Shown piece by piece: positions 19,693-31,000 of a stretch of DNA of 64,000 bases. The position numbers and the translations under genes were made by a program. Each line of letters opens with the position of its first letter. Positions within the stretch are counted from its first letter, which is position 1. The DNA comes from an uncultured Verrucomicrobiales bacterium (lineage in GTDB: Bacteria > Verrucomicrobiota > Verrucomicrobiia > Verrucomicrobiales > Akkermansiaceae). The notes beneath the pieces were generated by a model. The model saw nothing but the letters and a program-made list of their open reading frames with translations. It did no database searches and was not told the origin of the DNA. The stretch lies in contig CASICJ010000047.1 in the NCBI GenBank assembly GCA_949373085.1, positions 1 to 64,000 of the forward strand, written 5' to 3'.

Positions 19693-21122
19693 TCATCAAC
19701 GACGACACCAACACTCTACTCTCGCGCCGCGCCTTCCTCGGGCAGTCTGGTATCGGACTTGGTGCCCTTGCCGCGACCTCACTGCTCAATGATGCTGGGG
19801 GCGTGGAATCCGGCCGGAATGATCTGCCGCATTTCCCGGCGAAAGCAAAGCGCGTCATCTACATGTTCCAGTCGGGTGGGCCGTCGCACATCGACCTTTT
19901 TGATCATTCGCCAGCCATCAAAAAGTTGCATGGCAGCGAATTGCCCGACAGCGTCCGCGGCGGGCAGCGTGTCACCGGGATGACCGCCGGGCAGAAGAAG
20001 TTCCAGGTCTGCGGTCCGGTGTCGCCGATGAAGCAGCACGGAGAGAGCGGCACCTGGATGAGTGATTTCATACCCCACACGGCCTCAATTGCCGACAAGC
20101 TCACGGTGATCAATTCGATGCATACCGAGGCGATCAATCACGACCCCGGAATCACTTTGATTAACACCGGTTCGCAGATCCCGGGGCGTCCCAGTCTCGG
20201 AGCTTGGGCAGGTTATGGATTAGGCAGCACAAACGAGAACATGCCTGCCTACATTGTCCTCCTTTCGCAGGGGAGCGGGAAGAATCCGGGACAACCAATT
20301 TTCTCCCGCTTATGGGGCAGTGGTTTTCTTCCTTCGAACCATCAGGGCGTATTGATGCGCAGCGGCAGGAATCCGCTGCTCTATCTCAAAGATCCCAATG
20401 GGCTCGACCGCTCCACGCGGCGCGAGATGCTCGACGATCTTGCGGCTCTCAACGGTGATTCGTTTGCCCGCTTCGGCGACCCGGAGATCCAGACGCGCAT
20501 CGCCCAGTATGAGATGGCTTTTCGCATGCAGACCACCGCTCCGGAAATCGTCGATCTTTCGGACGAGCCAGAGAGCACTTTCAAACTCTACGGCGATGCC
20601 GCGCGTCAACCGGGCACCTACGCTTACAACTGTCTTTTGGCGCGGCGCCTGGCCGAACGCGACGTGCGATTCGTGCAACTGTTCCACCGTGGTTGGGACC
20701 AACACGGCAGCCTCGTTCCTCATCTGACCGCGCAGTGTAAGGATACCGATCAGGCCTCGGCAGCGCTGGTCACTGATCTTGAACAGCGGGGGTTACTCGA
20801 CGACACTCTGGTGATTTGGGGCGGCGAATTTGGGCGCACTAGTTACAGCCAAGGAGGCTTGGGTAACGGCCGCGATCACCACGGTCGCTGCTTTTCAATT
20901 TGGATGGCGGGTGGAGGGATCAAACGCGGTCAAGTCCATGGTGCCACAGACGACTACTGTTATAATATCGTCAAAGATCCCGTGCACATTAACGATATGA
21001 ATGCCACCATCCTCCATTGCATGGGGATGGACCATGAGCGTTTCACTTTCAAATTTCAAGGGCTCAACACCCGTCTCACTGGAGTGGAGGAAGCGCATGT
21101 GGTGCAGCAAATCCTCGCTTAA
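19689..21122 (+). CDS. DUF1501 family Tat-exported protein
   Basis: This 477-residue protein has a twin-arginine signal ([22 protein letters not shown]). It keeps all the conserved blocks: [34 protein letters not shown] and [16 protein letters not shown]. The fold belongs to the alkaline phosphatase/sulfatase-like group, and no reaction is established for the family. The ATG at 19689 overlaps the stop of the preceding cytochrome gene, so the pair is likely co-translated. Downstream is a convergent sulfatase gene after a 178-base gap that holds a terminator-like hairpin. Confidence 0.92.
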   Translation: MIINDDTNTLLSRRAFLGQSGIGLGALAATSLLNDAGGVESGRNDLPHFPAKAKRVIYMFQSGGPSHIDLFDHSPAIKKLHGSELPDSVRGGQRVTGMTAGQKKFQVCGPVSPMKQHGESGTWMSDFIPHTASIADKLTVINSMHTEAINHDPGITLINTGSQIPGRPSLGAWAGYGLGSTNENMPAYIVLLSQGSGKNPGQPIFSRLWGSGFLPSNHQGVLMRSGRNPLLYLKDPNGLDRSTRREMLDDLAALNGDSFARFGDPEIQTRIAQYEMAFRMQTTAPEIVDLSDEPESTFKLYGDAARQPGTYAYNCLLARRLAERDVRFVQLFHRGWDQHGSLVPHLTAQCKDTDQASAALVTDLEQRGLLDDTLVIWGGEFGRTSYSQGGLGNGRDHHGRCFSIWMAGGGIKRGQVHGATDDYCYNIVKDPVHINDMNATILHCMGMDHERFTFKFQGLNTRLTGVEEAHVVQQILA

Positions 21123-21180
21123 GGCGAGAATCACCTGATTTAAATGCTACCGCCAGGAATTTGCTTTTTGCGGAAAGGCT

Positions 21181-21224
21181 CAGGCCCAAGTCGTCCGTGA
21201 CAAACAGCTTGAGGGCCTGGGTTT
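21181..21224 (+). terminator. Possible rho-independent terminator after DUF1501
   Basis: CAGGCCC-AAG pairs with CTT-GA-GGGCCTG across a loop of about 17 bases and is followed by GGTTTT. The stem is strong but bulged, and the T tract is short. It lies about 60 bases after the stop, between convergent genes. Confidence 0.4.
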
Positions 21225-21300
21225 TAGGCATCTTGATCAGTTGAGGTCATACTGATGAGAGATCGGGACTCTCCCCTCATATGGCTTTCCGCCTAAGTCG

Positions 21301-23403
21301 CTAAAACGAGGGCGGCGGTCCCACTGACTTGCCATCATCCTTTTTCAACGGATATTTCGGCTTCCAGGTTGAATGTTTCTGGCTGAGCCAGGCATGGATC
21401 TTTTGGGAAAGCGAGGCGGCGATGGAGGTGTGGGTCTTAATGAGATTGGTTTTCTCACCGATGTCGTGACTCAAATTGTAGAGTTCCCAATCGTCGGCTT
21501 CGTAGAAATAGAGAAGCTTGTAGCGTTGTCCCTCGATCTCGTCGATGGCAGCGACAGTTGGCTGGGCGCGCGAATCCATGTAGCCGGGGAAAAGGTAGAA
21601 GATCGGATCACGCATGCGGTCAGTATTCGGATTGAGCAGGACATCGACGAAGGATTCTCCATCGAGAGGATGTTCGGCTTCCGGGGGCATCCAACGATCG
21701 CCAGCGAATTGAAGGTAGGTTGGGTAGTAGTCGACCGTATGGACCATATGATCGGTGACTGTGTTGGCGGGGATGACACCCGGCCAGTAGGCGATCAAGG
21801 GAACGCGGATACCGCCTTCGGTGAACATTCCTTTCTTTCCGCGCAGAGGGAGGTTGTCCTTGTGGGTGCCGCCATTGTCGGAGGTGAAGAGGATCAGGGT
21901 GTTTTCGGCGCAGCCGGTGTCATTCAAAACCTTCAGCAGACGACCGATCGTTAGATCAATGCTGGCAACGAAGCCGGCAAGTTCATCGCCGGTGCTTGCT
22001 TTTAGGTCCGGCCGTGAACGCACGGGACCGTGCACTGCATAAGGATGGAGTTGAAGATAGAAGGGCTTCTCATCGTCGGCGAACTTGCCGATGGTCTCTT
22101 CCATGGCATCGGACAATGCGTCGCTAACATGCTTTGGCGTGCCAAGCAGAGACAGCGGAAAGTTGTGCCGTTTCAGATACGACTCGGTGTAGGGTTCGGC
22201 GAAGCGGTCGAAGTGGCCGCGCCCGAGTTTCCTGAATACCCAATTGTCGCCATCCTTGCTGGCAAAGCAGACCGGCTGATGTCCCTGCGTAAAGCCACCG
22301 ATGTTAATATCGAAACCGGCGTTTTCAGGAAGGGTCTCCCCACCTCCATGTCCGCCGACGTGGTATTTGCCGATATGCGCGGTTGCATAACCGTTTTTGC
22401 GCATCGCTTCAGCAACGGTGATTGCTTCGGCAGCCACATCTTCCGTCTGTTCCGGAGCGGTGAATTTTGCCTTCTCCTTCGAAATTCCTCCACGACCGTA
22501 TCGGTTGAGGCTCCCGACACAGTAGACATCATTGTGGATGCGCGCAGGGTATTGTCCCGATAGCATGGCCGCGCGGGTCGGCGCGCAGTTGGGCTGGGCA
22601 TAGGCATTAGTGAAACTGAGTCCTCCGGCGGCGAGCTTCACCAGGTTTGGTGTGCGGTAAAGCTTTGGATTCGTCCCCATCGTGCTCTGCTCAACACCGA
22701 TCTGGTTCCAGCCGAGATCGTCTACCATCACGGTGACGATGTTCGGCTGACGCCTGATCTTGTTGAAGGCTACCGGAATGAAGGGCGGATTCGTATGACG
22801 AAGCAATTTGACCGATACCCCGGCTGCGCCGGACGCTTCTTGAAAAGCAGATTTGCTCGCGGCTTCAATACCCAGCAAGCTGAAGGCGAAATCTCTGTCC
22901 TTTCCACCCGCACTGGCCCAACGGCCTTTGGAACTCTTGTTGTTGCGGATCGCTCGACCACCGGCGTATCCGCGGCCTAGGATGAAGTGCAGATCGGATT
23001 CCTCGGCGGAAAGCACTAGGGCATAGTTGCCTGTCTTTAATTGTGGCGGCGATTCAAATTCAAGCTTTAGGGTGGCCTCGGCGGCGCCCTTGGGCAACCT
23101 TCCAGATTCCGAATGCAGCATATCACCGACCGGATAGTCATTCTCGGTGCGATAGATGCTGACCGTCAGATCGGCGGCGTTCACAACCCCGGCGGTCAGC
23201 ACGAAAAGGCCCTCGAGTTTTCCGGTTTTCTTTACCGTGAATGTCTGCCCCTTCGAGTTACCGGCTGCAACAATTGTCGATCCGACCTTGCCGTGGGGCG
23301 GTGAGAGTTTTTCCGATCGATCGGCAATGGTCAATTTTAGCGCTGCGCTAACAGGTAGGGCAATCAACAAGGTTGCGGTAACGGCCGCGAAAGTCTTTTT
23401 CAT
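21301..23403 (-). CDS. Secreted sulfatase with N-terminal beta-sandwich extension
   Basis: This 700-residue protein starts with a signal peptide (about residues 1-20). An extra N-terminal beta-rich domain (about 25-180, with GQTFTVKKTGKLEGLFVL) precedes a full type I sulfatase domain starting PNIVTVMVDDLGWNQ; Asp228-Asp229 are predicted calcium ligands. The formylglycine site is CAPTR at 273-277, so Cys273 would need conversion by an FGE or anaerobic maturase encoded elsewhere. HIGKYHVGG and LFTSDNGG are further conserved blocks. It would cleave sulfate esters from a glycan or other substrate. It diverges from the DUF1549/1553 + DUF1501 operon at 23691, and the 287-base gap would hold both promoters. 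The added N-terminal domain may bind carbohydrate (inference). Confidence 0.92.
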   Translation of the reverse strand: MKKTFAAVTATLLIALPVSAALKLTIADRSEKLSPPHGKVGSTIVAAGNSKGQTFTVKKTGKLEGLFVLTAGVVNAADLTVSIYRTENDYPVGDMLHSESGRLPKGAAEATLKLEFESPPQLKTGNYALVLSAEESDLHFILGRGYAGGRAIRNNKSSKGRWASAGGKDRDFAFSLLGIEAASKSAFQEASGAAGVSVKLLRHTNPPFIPVAFNKIRRQPNIVTVMVDDLGWNQIGVEQSTMGTNPKLYRTPNLVKLAAGGLSFTNAYAQPNCAPTRAAMLSGQYPARIHNDVYCVGSLNRYGRGGISKEKAKFTAPEQTEDVAAEAITVAEAMRKNGYATAHIGKYHVGGHGGGETLPENAGFDINIGGFTQGHQPVCFASKDGDNWVFRKLGRGHFDRFAEPYTESYLKRHNFPLSLLGTPKHVSDALSDAMEETIGKFADDEKPFYLQLHPYAVHGPVRSRPDLKASTGDELAGFVASIDLTIGRLLKVLNDTGCAENTLILFTSDNGGTHKDNLPLRGKKGMFTEGGIRVPLIAYWPGVIPANTVTDHMVHTVDYYPTYLQFAGDRWMPPEAEHPLDGESFVDVLLNPNTDRMRDPIFYLFPGYMDSRAQPTVAAIDEIEGQRYKLLYFYEADDWELYNLSHDIGEKTNLIKTHTSIAASLSQKIHAWLSQKHSTWKPKYPLKKDDGKSVGPPPSF

Positions 23404-23690
23404 AGGGGACTGATTGCTAAATGAGATGGGTTGTCAAGGGTGGGTGAAAGCCTTTAAGCTGACGATTGTTATCAATGACGAAGAAATAAAATCCTACGAC
23501 ACAATCAAGCTCGGAATCGACGCCCGAAGGGCTTGGTATTATGTGACCGGGCAATTCGACGCGGCGCCTAATTTTTGAGTCACTCACAGTTAAAATTCTG
23601 CCTCCCAAACGACAACCGTCGTCGAATCTGGAATTTCTTGTTTTGTGAATCGCATCCACAGATACTATTATCCAGTCCGTTCCGAGGAAT

Positions 23691-26507
23691 ATGCGTTCTC
23701 ATTCAGCTACTTGTTATCTTGCTTTCGTCGTGGGATTACTTCTTTCCGCTCCAGGAGCATGGGCCAAACTGGAATTCAATCGGGACATTCGTCCGATTCT
23801 TTCCGACAAGTGTTTCGCGTGTCATGGATTTGATGCGAAGACGCGGGAGGCCGGGTTGAGACTAGATACTGAGGAAGGAGCCTATTCTTTGAAGGATGGC
23901 GTTCAGGCGATCAAGCCGGGCGATCTTCAGGGGAGTGAAGTTTGGCATCGCATCACACATGACGATGAAGACGAATTAATGCCTCCGCCGGAGAGTAATA
24001 AGGGTCTCACGGAAGGGGAAAAAGAAGTGCTCAAACGTTGGATTGAGGAGGGTGCGAAATACCAGCCGCACTGGGCTTTTGTGCCGCCGAAAAAGAGGGC
24101 GCCTCCGGTGGTGTCGGGAGCGCGCAGTCCCATCGATCAATTCATCGGAGCACGTCTCGAAGAAGAGGAACTGTCGTTCTCGCCCGAGGCTGATCGCACG
24201 ACCTTGATTCGCCGGGTCACTTTGGATCTCACTGGCTTGCCGCCGACTCCGCAGCAATTGGATCAGTTTCTCAATGACGCGGCACCTGGAGCTTACGAAC
24301 GATTGGTGGATCGCTTGATGGCGAGTCGCGATTATGCCGAACGCCGGGCGCAGGATTGGCTCGATCTGGCTCGTTATGCCGACACTCGAGGCTTTGCGGA
24401 TGACAAGATGCGTCAGATCTGGCCCTACCGTGATTGGGTGGTTCGCGCGCTTCATCGTAACATGCCATTCGATCAATTCACGATCGAGCAACTTGCGGGA
24501 GATATGCTGCCCAACGCGACTGAGGAGCAACGAATTGCGACGGGCTTTCACCGCAACGCGCCCCAGGCTCGTGGGGTCACCTACCCGGTCGAAGAGTATC
24601 GTCTCAAGGGAGTGACCGACCGCGTCAACACGACGGGAAAAGTTTGGTTAGGTTTGACCATGGAATGTGCAGAGTGCCACGACCATAAATTCGATCCGAT
24701 TAGTCAGCGTGATTACTTTTCGCTGTTCGCAATTTTCAACAACACCGAGCACCGTGGCAAGGGGCATGGACAGGGAGGCCCGACAATGACCTACCGCCCT
24801 CCGGTGACTGATCCTGATCCGGACCTCCTGGCCGAGCGGGCCCGTCTCAAGGCTGAATTGATTTCAGCTCGCAAGAAGCTTCCTGCCCCAAAGGCTCTTG
24901 GCGGGGAGGGCTTATTGGGAAAATGGGACGCGCCTCATCTCGAGTCCGACGCCGGGAAATTTTGTATCACCGGGGACCTCACCATCACCGCCAAGATCCG
25001 TACTAAGCAAGCGGTCGCGAATCTTGTCTCCAAATACGATTGGCCCGGTAAGCAACGCAGTTATGTTTTTGGGATCGGCGGTGAGGGCGATGAAGAAGGA
25101 AGGCCTGGACACCTCTTTTTCTGGGCATCCGCTCGGACTGATCCTTACCAAGGTGTCGCCATCCACGGTAGTCGCGCGGTCAATGATGATCATGATCACG
25201 ATGTCGCCCTTGTCTTCGAAGCGGGTAAGTCGGTGCGCCTTTTCGTCGATGGAATTGAGGATGCCGAGGCTCGCGTGCTCGGTTCGCCGCCTCGATCGAT
25301 TGCCGTTTCAAATCGTCCTCTCACGATCGGTGCTGGTTATAAAAACTCATCCAAGCCTAATGCGCATCGCTTCGAAGGTTCGCTCACGGAGGTTCGGCTC
25401 TATGACCGCGCGCTCGAGCTGATTCCAGAGAGCGAGGAAATTCGAAAGCTCCAGTCGGCTTTACATAAAATCGACGATAAGCAATCTGCAGGTTCGAAAG
25501 AAATTCCGGCTGTTCCTGTGATGAAAGAGCGTAGGTCGCCCCGGCAAACATTCATTCACCAACGTGGAAGTTTCCTCAGTCTGGGAGATAAAGTGTCACC
25601 TGCCGCTCCTAGAGTTTTGGTGTCCGAAGGTGAGAGGAAACCTGGTGACCGACTCGAATTTGCGCGTTGGCTCGTCGATGGGAAGAATCCACTGGTGGCG
25701 CGGGTTGTTGTGAATCGCTTTTGGCAGAGCTATTTTGGCCAAGGTCTCGTGAGCACTTCTGACGACTTTGGGTCGCAAGGGGCACCCGCAACTCATCCCG
25801 AATTGCTTGATTGGTTAGCGACTGAATTTGTGGATAGCGGTTGGGACATGAAATACCTCAACCGCCTGATTGTGACTTCGGCGACCTATCGACAAGCGGC
25901 TCGAATCTCTTCAACCCATCGGGAGAGAGATCCGAACAACGACCTCCTCTCCCGCATGCCCCGGGTTCGCCTGCCGGCGGAGCAGATCCGGGATCAGGCG
26001 CTTGCGATCGGTAGCTTGCTGAAGCCGTTCGCCGGTGGCCCGAGTGTCTTTCCACCCCAGCCGGACAGTTATTGGGAAGATCGGGACCTGCCCGGTAAGT
26101 GGGTCGCAAGCAAGGGCGATAATCGTTATCGCAAGAGCCTCTACACCTATTGGAGACGAATGGCTCTGCATCCCACGATGGAACTCCTTGATGCTCCAGC
26201 TCGTGCGGTCTGCGTATCCAGACGCAACTCGGCAAACTTACCAACCCAGGCGCTCGTGACTTTGAATGCGCCGGTCTTTGTCGAGTCCGCAGAGGGTCTT
26301 GCAAAACGACTTCTCGGGGAGGCCCTCGATTCCAAGGGGCGCCTCGATCTCGCGTTTCGACTTTGCCTTGGCCGGCTTACTAGTGCTGACGAGCGGGAGA
26401 AGTTCCTGAGTTTTTTAGAGAGTCATTCCGGACCATCTGACCTCGCGAAGTGGCAGAGTTTATCTACCGTCCTTTTGAATCTCGACGAGACTATTACACG
26501 TCCATGA
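23691..26507 (+). CDS. PSCyt1-DUF1549-DUF1553 cytochrome with LamG insert
   Basis: This 938-residue exported protein has a signal peptide ending ...APGAWA. PSCyt1 has [19 protein letters not shown] (CFACH 41-45). DUF1549 has [15 protein letters not shown], a WLDLARYADTRGFADDK block and [13 protein letters not shown] (Cys326 on). A concanavalin A-like/LamG insert lies at about residues 405-595, with ITAKIRTKQAVANLVSKYD, VALVFEAGKSVRLFVDG and LTEVRLYDRAL. DUF1553 has [34 protein letters not shown] and NLPTQALVTLNAPVFVESA. The insert sits in the same slot that holds other beta-sandwiches in the paralogues at 10633, 16705 and 48602. It is coupled to the following DUF1501 gene by an ATGA overlap. 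LamG domains often bind glycans, which would target the enzyme. Confidence 0.9.
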   Translation: MRSHSATCYLAFVVGLLLSAPGAWAKLEFNRDIRPILSDKCFACHGFDAKTREAGLRLDTEEGAYSLKDGVQAIKPGDLQGSEVWHRITHDDEDELMPPPESNKGLTEGEKEVLKRWIEEGAKYQPHWAFVPPKKRAPPVVSGARSPIDQFIGARLEEEELSFSPEADRTTLIRRVTLDLTGLPPTPQQLDQFLNDAAPGAYERLVDRLMASRDYAERRAQDWLDLARYADTRGFADDKMRQIWPYRDWVVRALHRNMPFDQFTIEQLAGDMLPNATEEQRIATGFHRNAPQARGVTYPVEEYRLKGVTDRVNTTGKVWLGLTMECAECHDHKFDPISQRDYFSLFAIFNNTEHRGKGHGQGGPTMTYRPPVTDPDPDLLAERARLKAELISARKKLPAPKALGGEGLLGKWDAPHLESDAGKFCITGDLTITAKIRTKQAVANLVSKYDWPGKQRSYVFGIGGEGDEEGRPGHLFFWASARTDPYQGVAIHGSRAVNDDHDHDVALVFEAGKSVRLFVDGIEDAEARVLGSPPRSIAVSNRPLTIGAGYKNSSKPNAHRFEGSLTEVRLYDRALELIPESEEIRKLQSALHKIDDKQSAGSKEIPAVPVMKERRSPRQTFIHQRGSFLSLGDKVSPAAPRVLVSEGERKPGDRLEFARWLVDGKNPLVARVVVNRFWQSYFGQGLVSTSDDFGSQGAPATHPELLDWLATEFVDSGWDMKYLNRLIVTSATYRQAARISSTHRERDPNNDLLSRMPRVRLPAEQIRDQALAIGSLLKPFAGGPSVFPPQPDSYWEDRDLPGKWVASKGDNRYRKSLYTYWRRMALHPTMELLDAPARAVCVSRRNSANLPTQALVTLNAPVFVESAEGLAKRLLGEALDSKGRLDLAFRLCLGRLTSADEREKFLSFLESHSGPSDLAKWQSLSTVLLNLDETITRP

Positions 26508-27916
26508 ACCATCCATGCTCCTCAGCAGATCTTACCCGCCGCGCTTTTCTGGGGCGGTCGGCGGGTGGGATTGGTTCGGTAGCGCTTGCGTCCTTGCTGA
26601 ATGACAAGCTTCATGCAGGGCAGGGGAGCTTGCCAAATTTCCATCATGCTCCAAAAGCAAAGCGTGTCATTTTTCTCTTCATGGCGGGTGGGCCTTCGCA
26701 CATTGACCTTTTTGACCCCAAGCCGAAGCTCAACGAACTCGATGGCAAAGCGATTCCAAAGGAGTTGTTGAAGGACCACCAGCAGTTTGCGCTGATTCGC
26801 GGAACACCGAACCTAAAGGGTTCGCCCTATTCATTCCGTCCCCGCGGGGAATCAGGCACGATCATCTCAGAACTGATGCCTCATCTTGCAACGATCGCCG
26901 ATGAATTGACGGTGATTCGTTCGATGCATACTGACACCAACGTGCACGATCCGGGAGTGAATTTCATGAACTGTGGAACCTTGTTGGGTGATCGGCCGAC
27001 TCTTGGATCCTGGATGTCTTATGGGCTTGGTTCGGTTAATAATGACCTTCCTGCTTATACCGTGCTGACTTCCGGAGTGAGCGATGGCCAACCACTTTTG
27101 CAGAGCTTTTGGGGGAATGGATTTCTCGAATCTCGGCACGCCGGCGTGCCTTTCCGGAATAGTGGTGCTCCGGTGCTCCATCTCGATAATCCAAAGGGCG
27201 TCTCGACCAAGGGGAGGCGAAATGAACTTGATCTACTGCAGTGGATGAATCGCCGCCAATACCGAACTCTGGGGGATCCCGAGATCGCGGCCCGCATTGC
27301 TTCGTATGAATTGGCTTTTCGCATGCAAGCCAGCGTGCCGCAACTTGCCGATCTGGGGAAGGAGTCAGAGAAAACCCTTGAGCAATATGGCGCTGATCGC
27401 GTGAAGCCATCTTTCGCTCGGAACTGCCTGATGGCGCGTCGCCTTGTCGAGCGTGGTGTTCGTTTTGTGCAACTCTACGACCGTGGTTGGGATTCGCATA
27501 CCGATATGGATCGCGAACACCGACGGCAATGTGGCGCGGCCGACCAACCGATTGCTGCGCTCATTGCTGATCTTAAGCAACGTGGTTTACTTGACGACAC
27601 CCTTGTCATCTGGGGCGGCGAATTTGGCCGGACACCGGTGGCGCAAGTGATGGGCAAAACCTGGGGGCGTGACCATCACCCGCACGGCTTTACGATGTGG
27701 ATGGCCGGCGGTGGAATGAAACCTGGCCTCACCTACGGTGCGACTGATGACTTTGGCTATCACGCCACCGAGAACAAAGTTCACGTCCACGATCTCCATG
27801 CCACTATTCTTCACCAGCTAGGCATCGACCATAAACGCCTCACCTTCCGCAGTCAGGGCCGCGACTTCCGGCTCACCGATGTGCATGGCCATGTGATTAA
27901 GGATCTACTGGGCTAA
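26504..27916 (+). CDS. DUF1501 family Tat-exported protein
   Basis: The ATG at 26504, inside the upstream stop overlap, gives 470 residues with a twin-arginine signal (TRRAFLGRSAGGIGSVALASLL). The frame is open 54 bases further upstream, but that start would put the signal too far inside. Conserved DUF1501 blocks are intact: [39 protein letters not shown] and GRDHHPHGFTMWMAGG. It closes the operon of the LamG-bearing cytochrome. A sulfatase gene diverges from this operon, so the three may act on one sulfated substrate (inference). Confidence 0.92.
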   Translation: MNHPCSSADLTRRAFLGRSAGGIGSVALASLLNDKLHAGQGSLPNFHHAPKAKRVIFLFMAGGPSHIDLFDPKPKLNELDGKAIPKELLKDHQQFALIRGTPNLKGSPYSFRPRGESGTIISELMPHLATIADELTVIRSMHTDTNVHDPGVNFMNCGTLLGDRPTLGSWMSYGLGSVNNDLPAYTVLTSGVSDGQPLLQSFWGNGFLESRHAGVPFRNSGAPVLHLDNPKGVSTKGRRNELDLLQWMNRRQYRTLGDPEIAARIASYELAFRMQASVPQLADLGKESEKTLEQYGADRVKPSFARNCLMARRLVERGVRFVQLYDRGWDSHTDMDREHRRQCGAADQPIAALIADLKQRGLLDDTLVIWGGEFGRTPVAQVMGKTWGRDHHPHGFTMWMAGGGMKPGLTYGATDDFGYHATENKVHVHDLHATILHQLGIDHKRLTFRSQGRDFRLTDVHGHVIKDLLG

Positions 27917-28057
27917 GCTCCAGAAAATTGTGGGGTTTCCAAGCTAGACGCCTTAGCCTACTCGGGATAAAATAAACCCTGCTCGGTTGAAGACGAGTAC
28001 ACACACATCTATATTTCTTACTCATATCGTCGATATTACGGCGATGCGCACCCAGCT

Positions 28058-31000
28058 ATGAAGCCGAATACATTTCTACTCACTACCGTCCAGGCCCTTG
28101 TGGTCGGCTCTGTTTTTCTTAATGCGACACCGGTTATTTCCGAATTTATGGCCGATAACGATACGGTCTTGGCCGATGAAGATGGCGATTTTTCGGACTG
28201 GATCGAAATTCACAATTCAGATGGGAACGAGGTCGATCTCGACGGCTACTTCCTGACTGATAAGGCGAGTAACCTCGACAAGTGGCGAATTCCCGCAGTC
28301 ACTATCCCGGCTGGGGGTTACCTTGTCATCTTTGCTTCTGATAAAGATCGTTCAAATCCAGAGGCAGAGTTACACACTAGTTTTAAACTCCCTTTGAAAA
28401 GTGGTTACCTTGCCTTGGTGGCACCAGATGCCGTCACCGTCCTAACCGATTTTGGCTCGACTTACCCTTTGCAATTTGAGGACCAGTCATACGGAAAAGA
28501 TAGTTTTGGGTCTGTGACACAGCAGCAGTTGATCAGTGGCACTTTGCCGGCCAAGTATTTTGTGCCATCGGATGGCTCACTGGGTGACACCTGGCAGGCA
28601 CGTCCAGACTCCTTCAATGATTCGGCCTGGACTTCAACTACGACGGGAGTTGGATTCGACTCGGGGGTTCTCCTCGACTTGGTGGGCGACACGAACCTCG
28701 GCAACTCGACTCTCAAGCCGGCGATGCAGTCAATCAACGCCAGTTGTTACATCCGTATTCCATTCATTTACGACCCAAATAATAACCAGATACAATCGCT
28801 CTCTCTCAGCGTGAATTGTGACGATGGATTTGTTGCCTACATCAATGGAGTGGAATCAGGGAGCTACAATAACCCTGGCAATCTGGCTTGGAATTCCAAT
28901 GCTACGGGATCGCGATCCGACTCTGTCGCGGCAGCTGACCCAATTGTGGTTGATGCCACGGCGGGCGCAACGCAGGTGGTGGAAGGAGTAAACATCCTTG
29001 CGATACACGGCCTAAATCGGTCGGCAAATAGCTCTGATTTTCTTATTTATCCCGAGCTTACGGCCGCTGTTGTCGATACTTCTGGAGCGCAACGTGAAGG
29101 TTTTTTTAATTCGCCAACTCCGGGGCTCCCCAATTCCAGCGGCCAGGCCGCTGGTCCTCTATTTGTCAGTTTTACCGATAAGCCCGAGAGGCCTACTGCT
29201 GGCCAAGACCTCATTGTCACGGCTAAGATGGAAGCCGTTTCGTCTCCTGTTGCCGCGGTTACCATGTTCTATCGTGTCATGTTTGGCGCGGAAAAGACCC
29301 TTCTCATGAATGATGAGGGGACTGGCTCCGACGCTTTGGCTAATGATGACATCTTTACCGCTTCCATCCCTGGTGCTGATTTTGACTCGGGAGAGATGAT
29401 CCGTTGGAGATTCGAGGCAAGTGATGAGTTGGGGCTGGAAACAAAAATACCCGCCTTCAAGGATCCGGCCGACTCCCACCAATATGTCGGAACGGTTGCG
29501 GTTGATCCATCCATCAAAACTAAGCTGAGCGTAGTGGAATGGTTTGTCCAAAATCCGGCGCGAGCGACTGGAACGAGTGGAACACGTGGAGCGATTTTTT
29601 ACTTGGGCGAGCTTTACGATAATGTCTTTTTTAATCGGCACGGTCAGTCGACTGGGGGATTCCCCAAGAAAAGTTACAATATTGATTTTAATAAGAGCCA
29701 GCGCTTCAGGTGGAGCGAAGATGCTCCTCGAACGAAGGATATCGACCTCATTACCAACTGGGCCGACAAGTCAAAGGTTCGCCATGTTATGGGCTATGAG
29801 ATCATGCGTAATGCTGGCGTGCATGCTCACTTCGCATACACGGTCCGTGTACAGCAGAACGCCGAATTTTTTAGTACTGCCGACTTCGTTGAAGACGCCG
29901 ATAATATTTATTTGAAGCGCGCGGGGCTCAATGAGGATGGCGCGTTGTATAAGGCTTACAACAATACTCTGACAGGAAGTGCCAATTCGGGGTTCGAAAA
30001 GAAGAACCGGCGCGACGAGAATAATTCCGACCTTCAGGACTTGATCAATGGCCTCGCCCAGAGTGGCGCCTCGCTGGACAATTTCACCTTCGACAACGTC
30101 AACATACCGATGTGCGTCAACATGATGGCTGCCGCGGCCGTTATCCGGAACATCGACATGCACCGGAAGAATTGGTACATCTACCGTGATACCGGGAAGA
30201 CTGACGAGTGGGCACTCCTCCCCTGGGACCTCGACCTCTCTCAAGGGCGCTATTGGAGATCGCAATTCAACTATTTTAGTAACCTCATGGAGACCAATGG
30301 CTATATCGAGACAGGCAATTCCGTGCGCCTCCTTTCTCAGCTCTATAGCCGTCGATCGACGAGAGCCATGTTCTACCGTCGGGTTCGAAGCTTACATGAT
30401 CTCTATTTACAGTCAGCTGATACGCCCATGGAAGAGCGCTATTACGAACGTAGACTCAATGAGCTGTCAGCTTTGCTAGACCCCGAAGATATCGTGCCTT
30501 CTGATGCTCAGCGAGACTTTGAAAAGTGGGGTTCTTGGCTACACAACGCAGATGGGGGTTCTGCTCCCGCCGTTCCATACACGACTAATAATCCTGATGT
30601 CGAAACTATGGCTGAAGGGGTCCAGCGTTTGCGCGACGAATTTTTGGCGCCGAGAAGGGCTTTTATTTATTCTCAAAATATCATCCCCGATGCTCAGACG
30701 GGTCAGCTGAGTCTTGTATACACTCCTCTGTTATCAGCGGGAGCACCGCTGACTCACCTCGTCCCTAGCAACGACTCCGTCGACAACGCTTGGATGAACT
30801 CTGATTTCGATGACACCAACTGGCTTACGGGAACTACCGGCGTAGGATTCGATTCTAGCATCAAGTACGACCCTCTTATTGGCACCGACACTGAAGCAAC
30901 GATGCGGGGGACTCATTCCTCGGTCTACATGCGTTGTGAATTCGAGGTTGCTGACCCCTCTATCTATCAGGCGATGGAGTTGCGAATGAAGTATGACGAT

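Noticed and set aside
21373-21954. 193-codon plus-strand open frame
   Set aside because: It is antisense to the C-terminal half of the sulfatase, whose motifs are intact.
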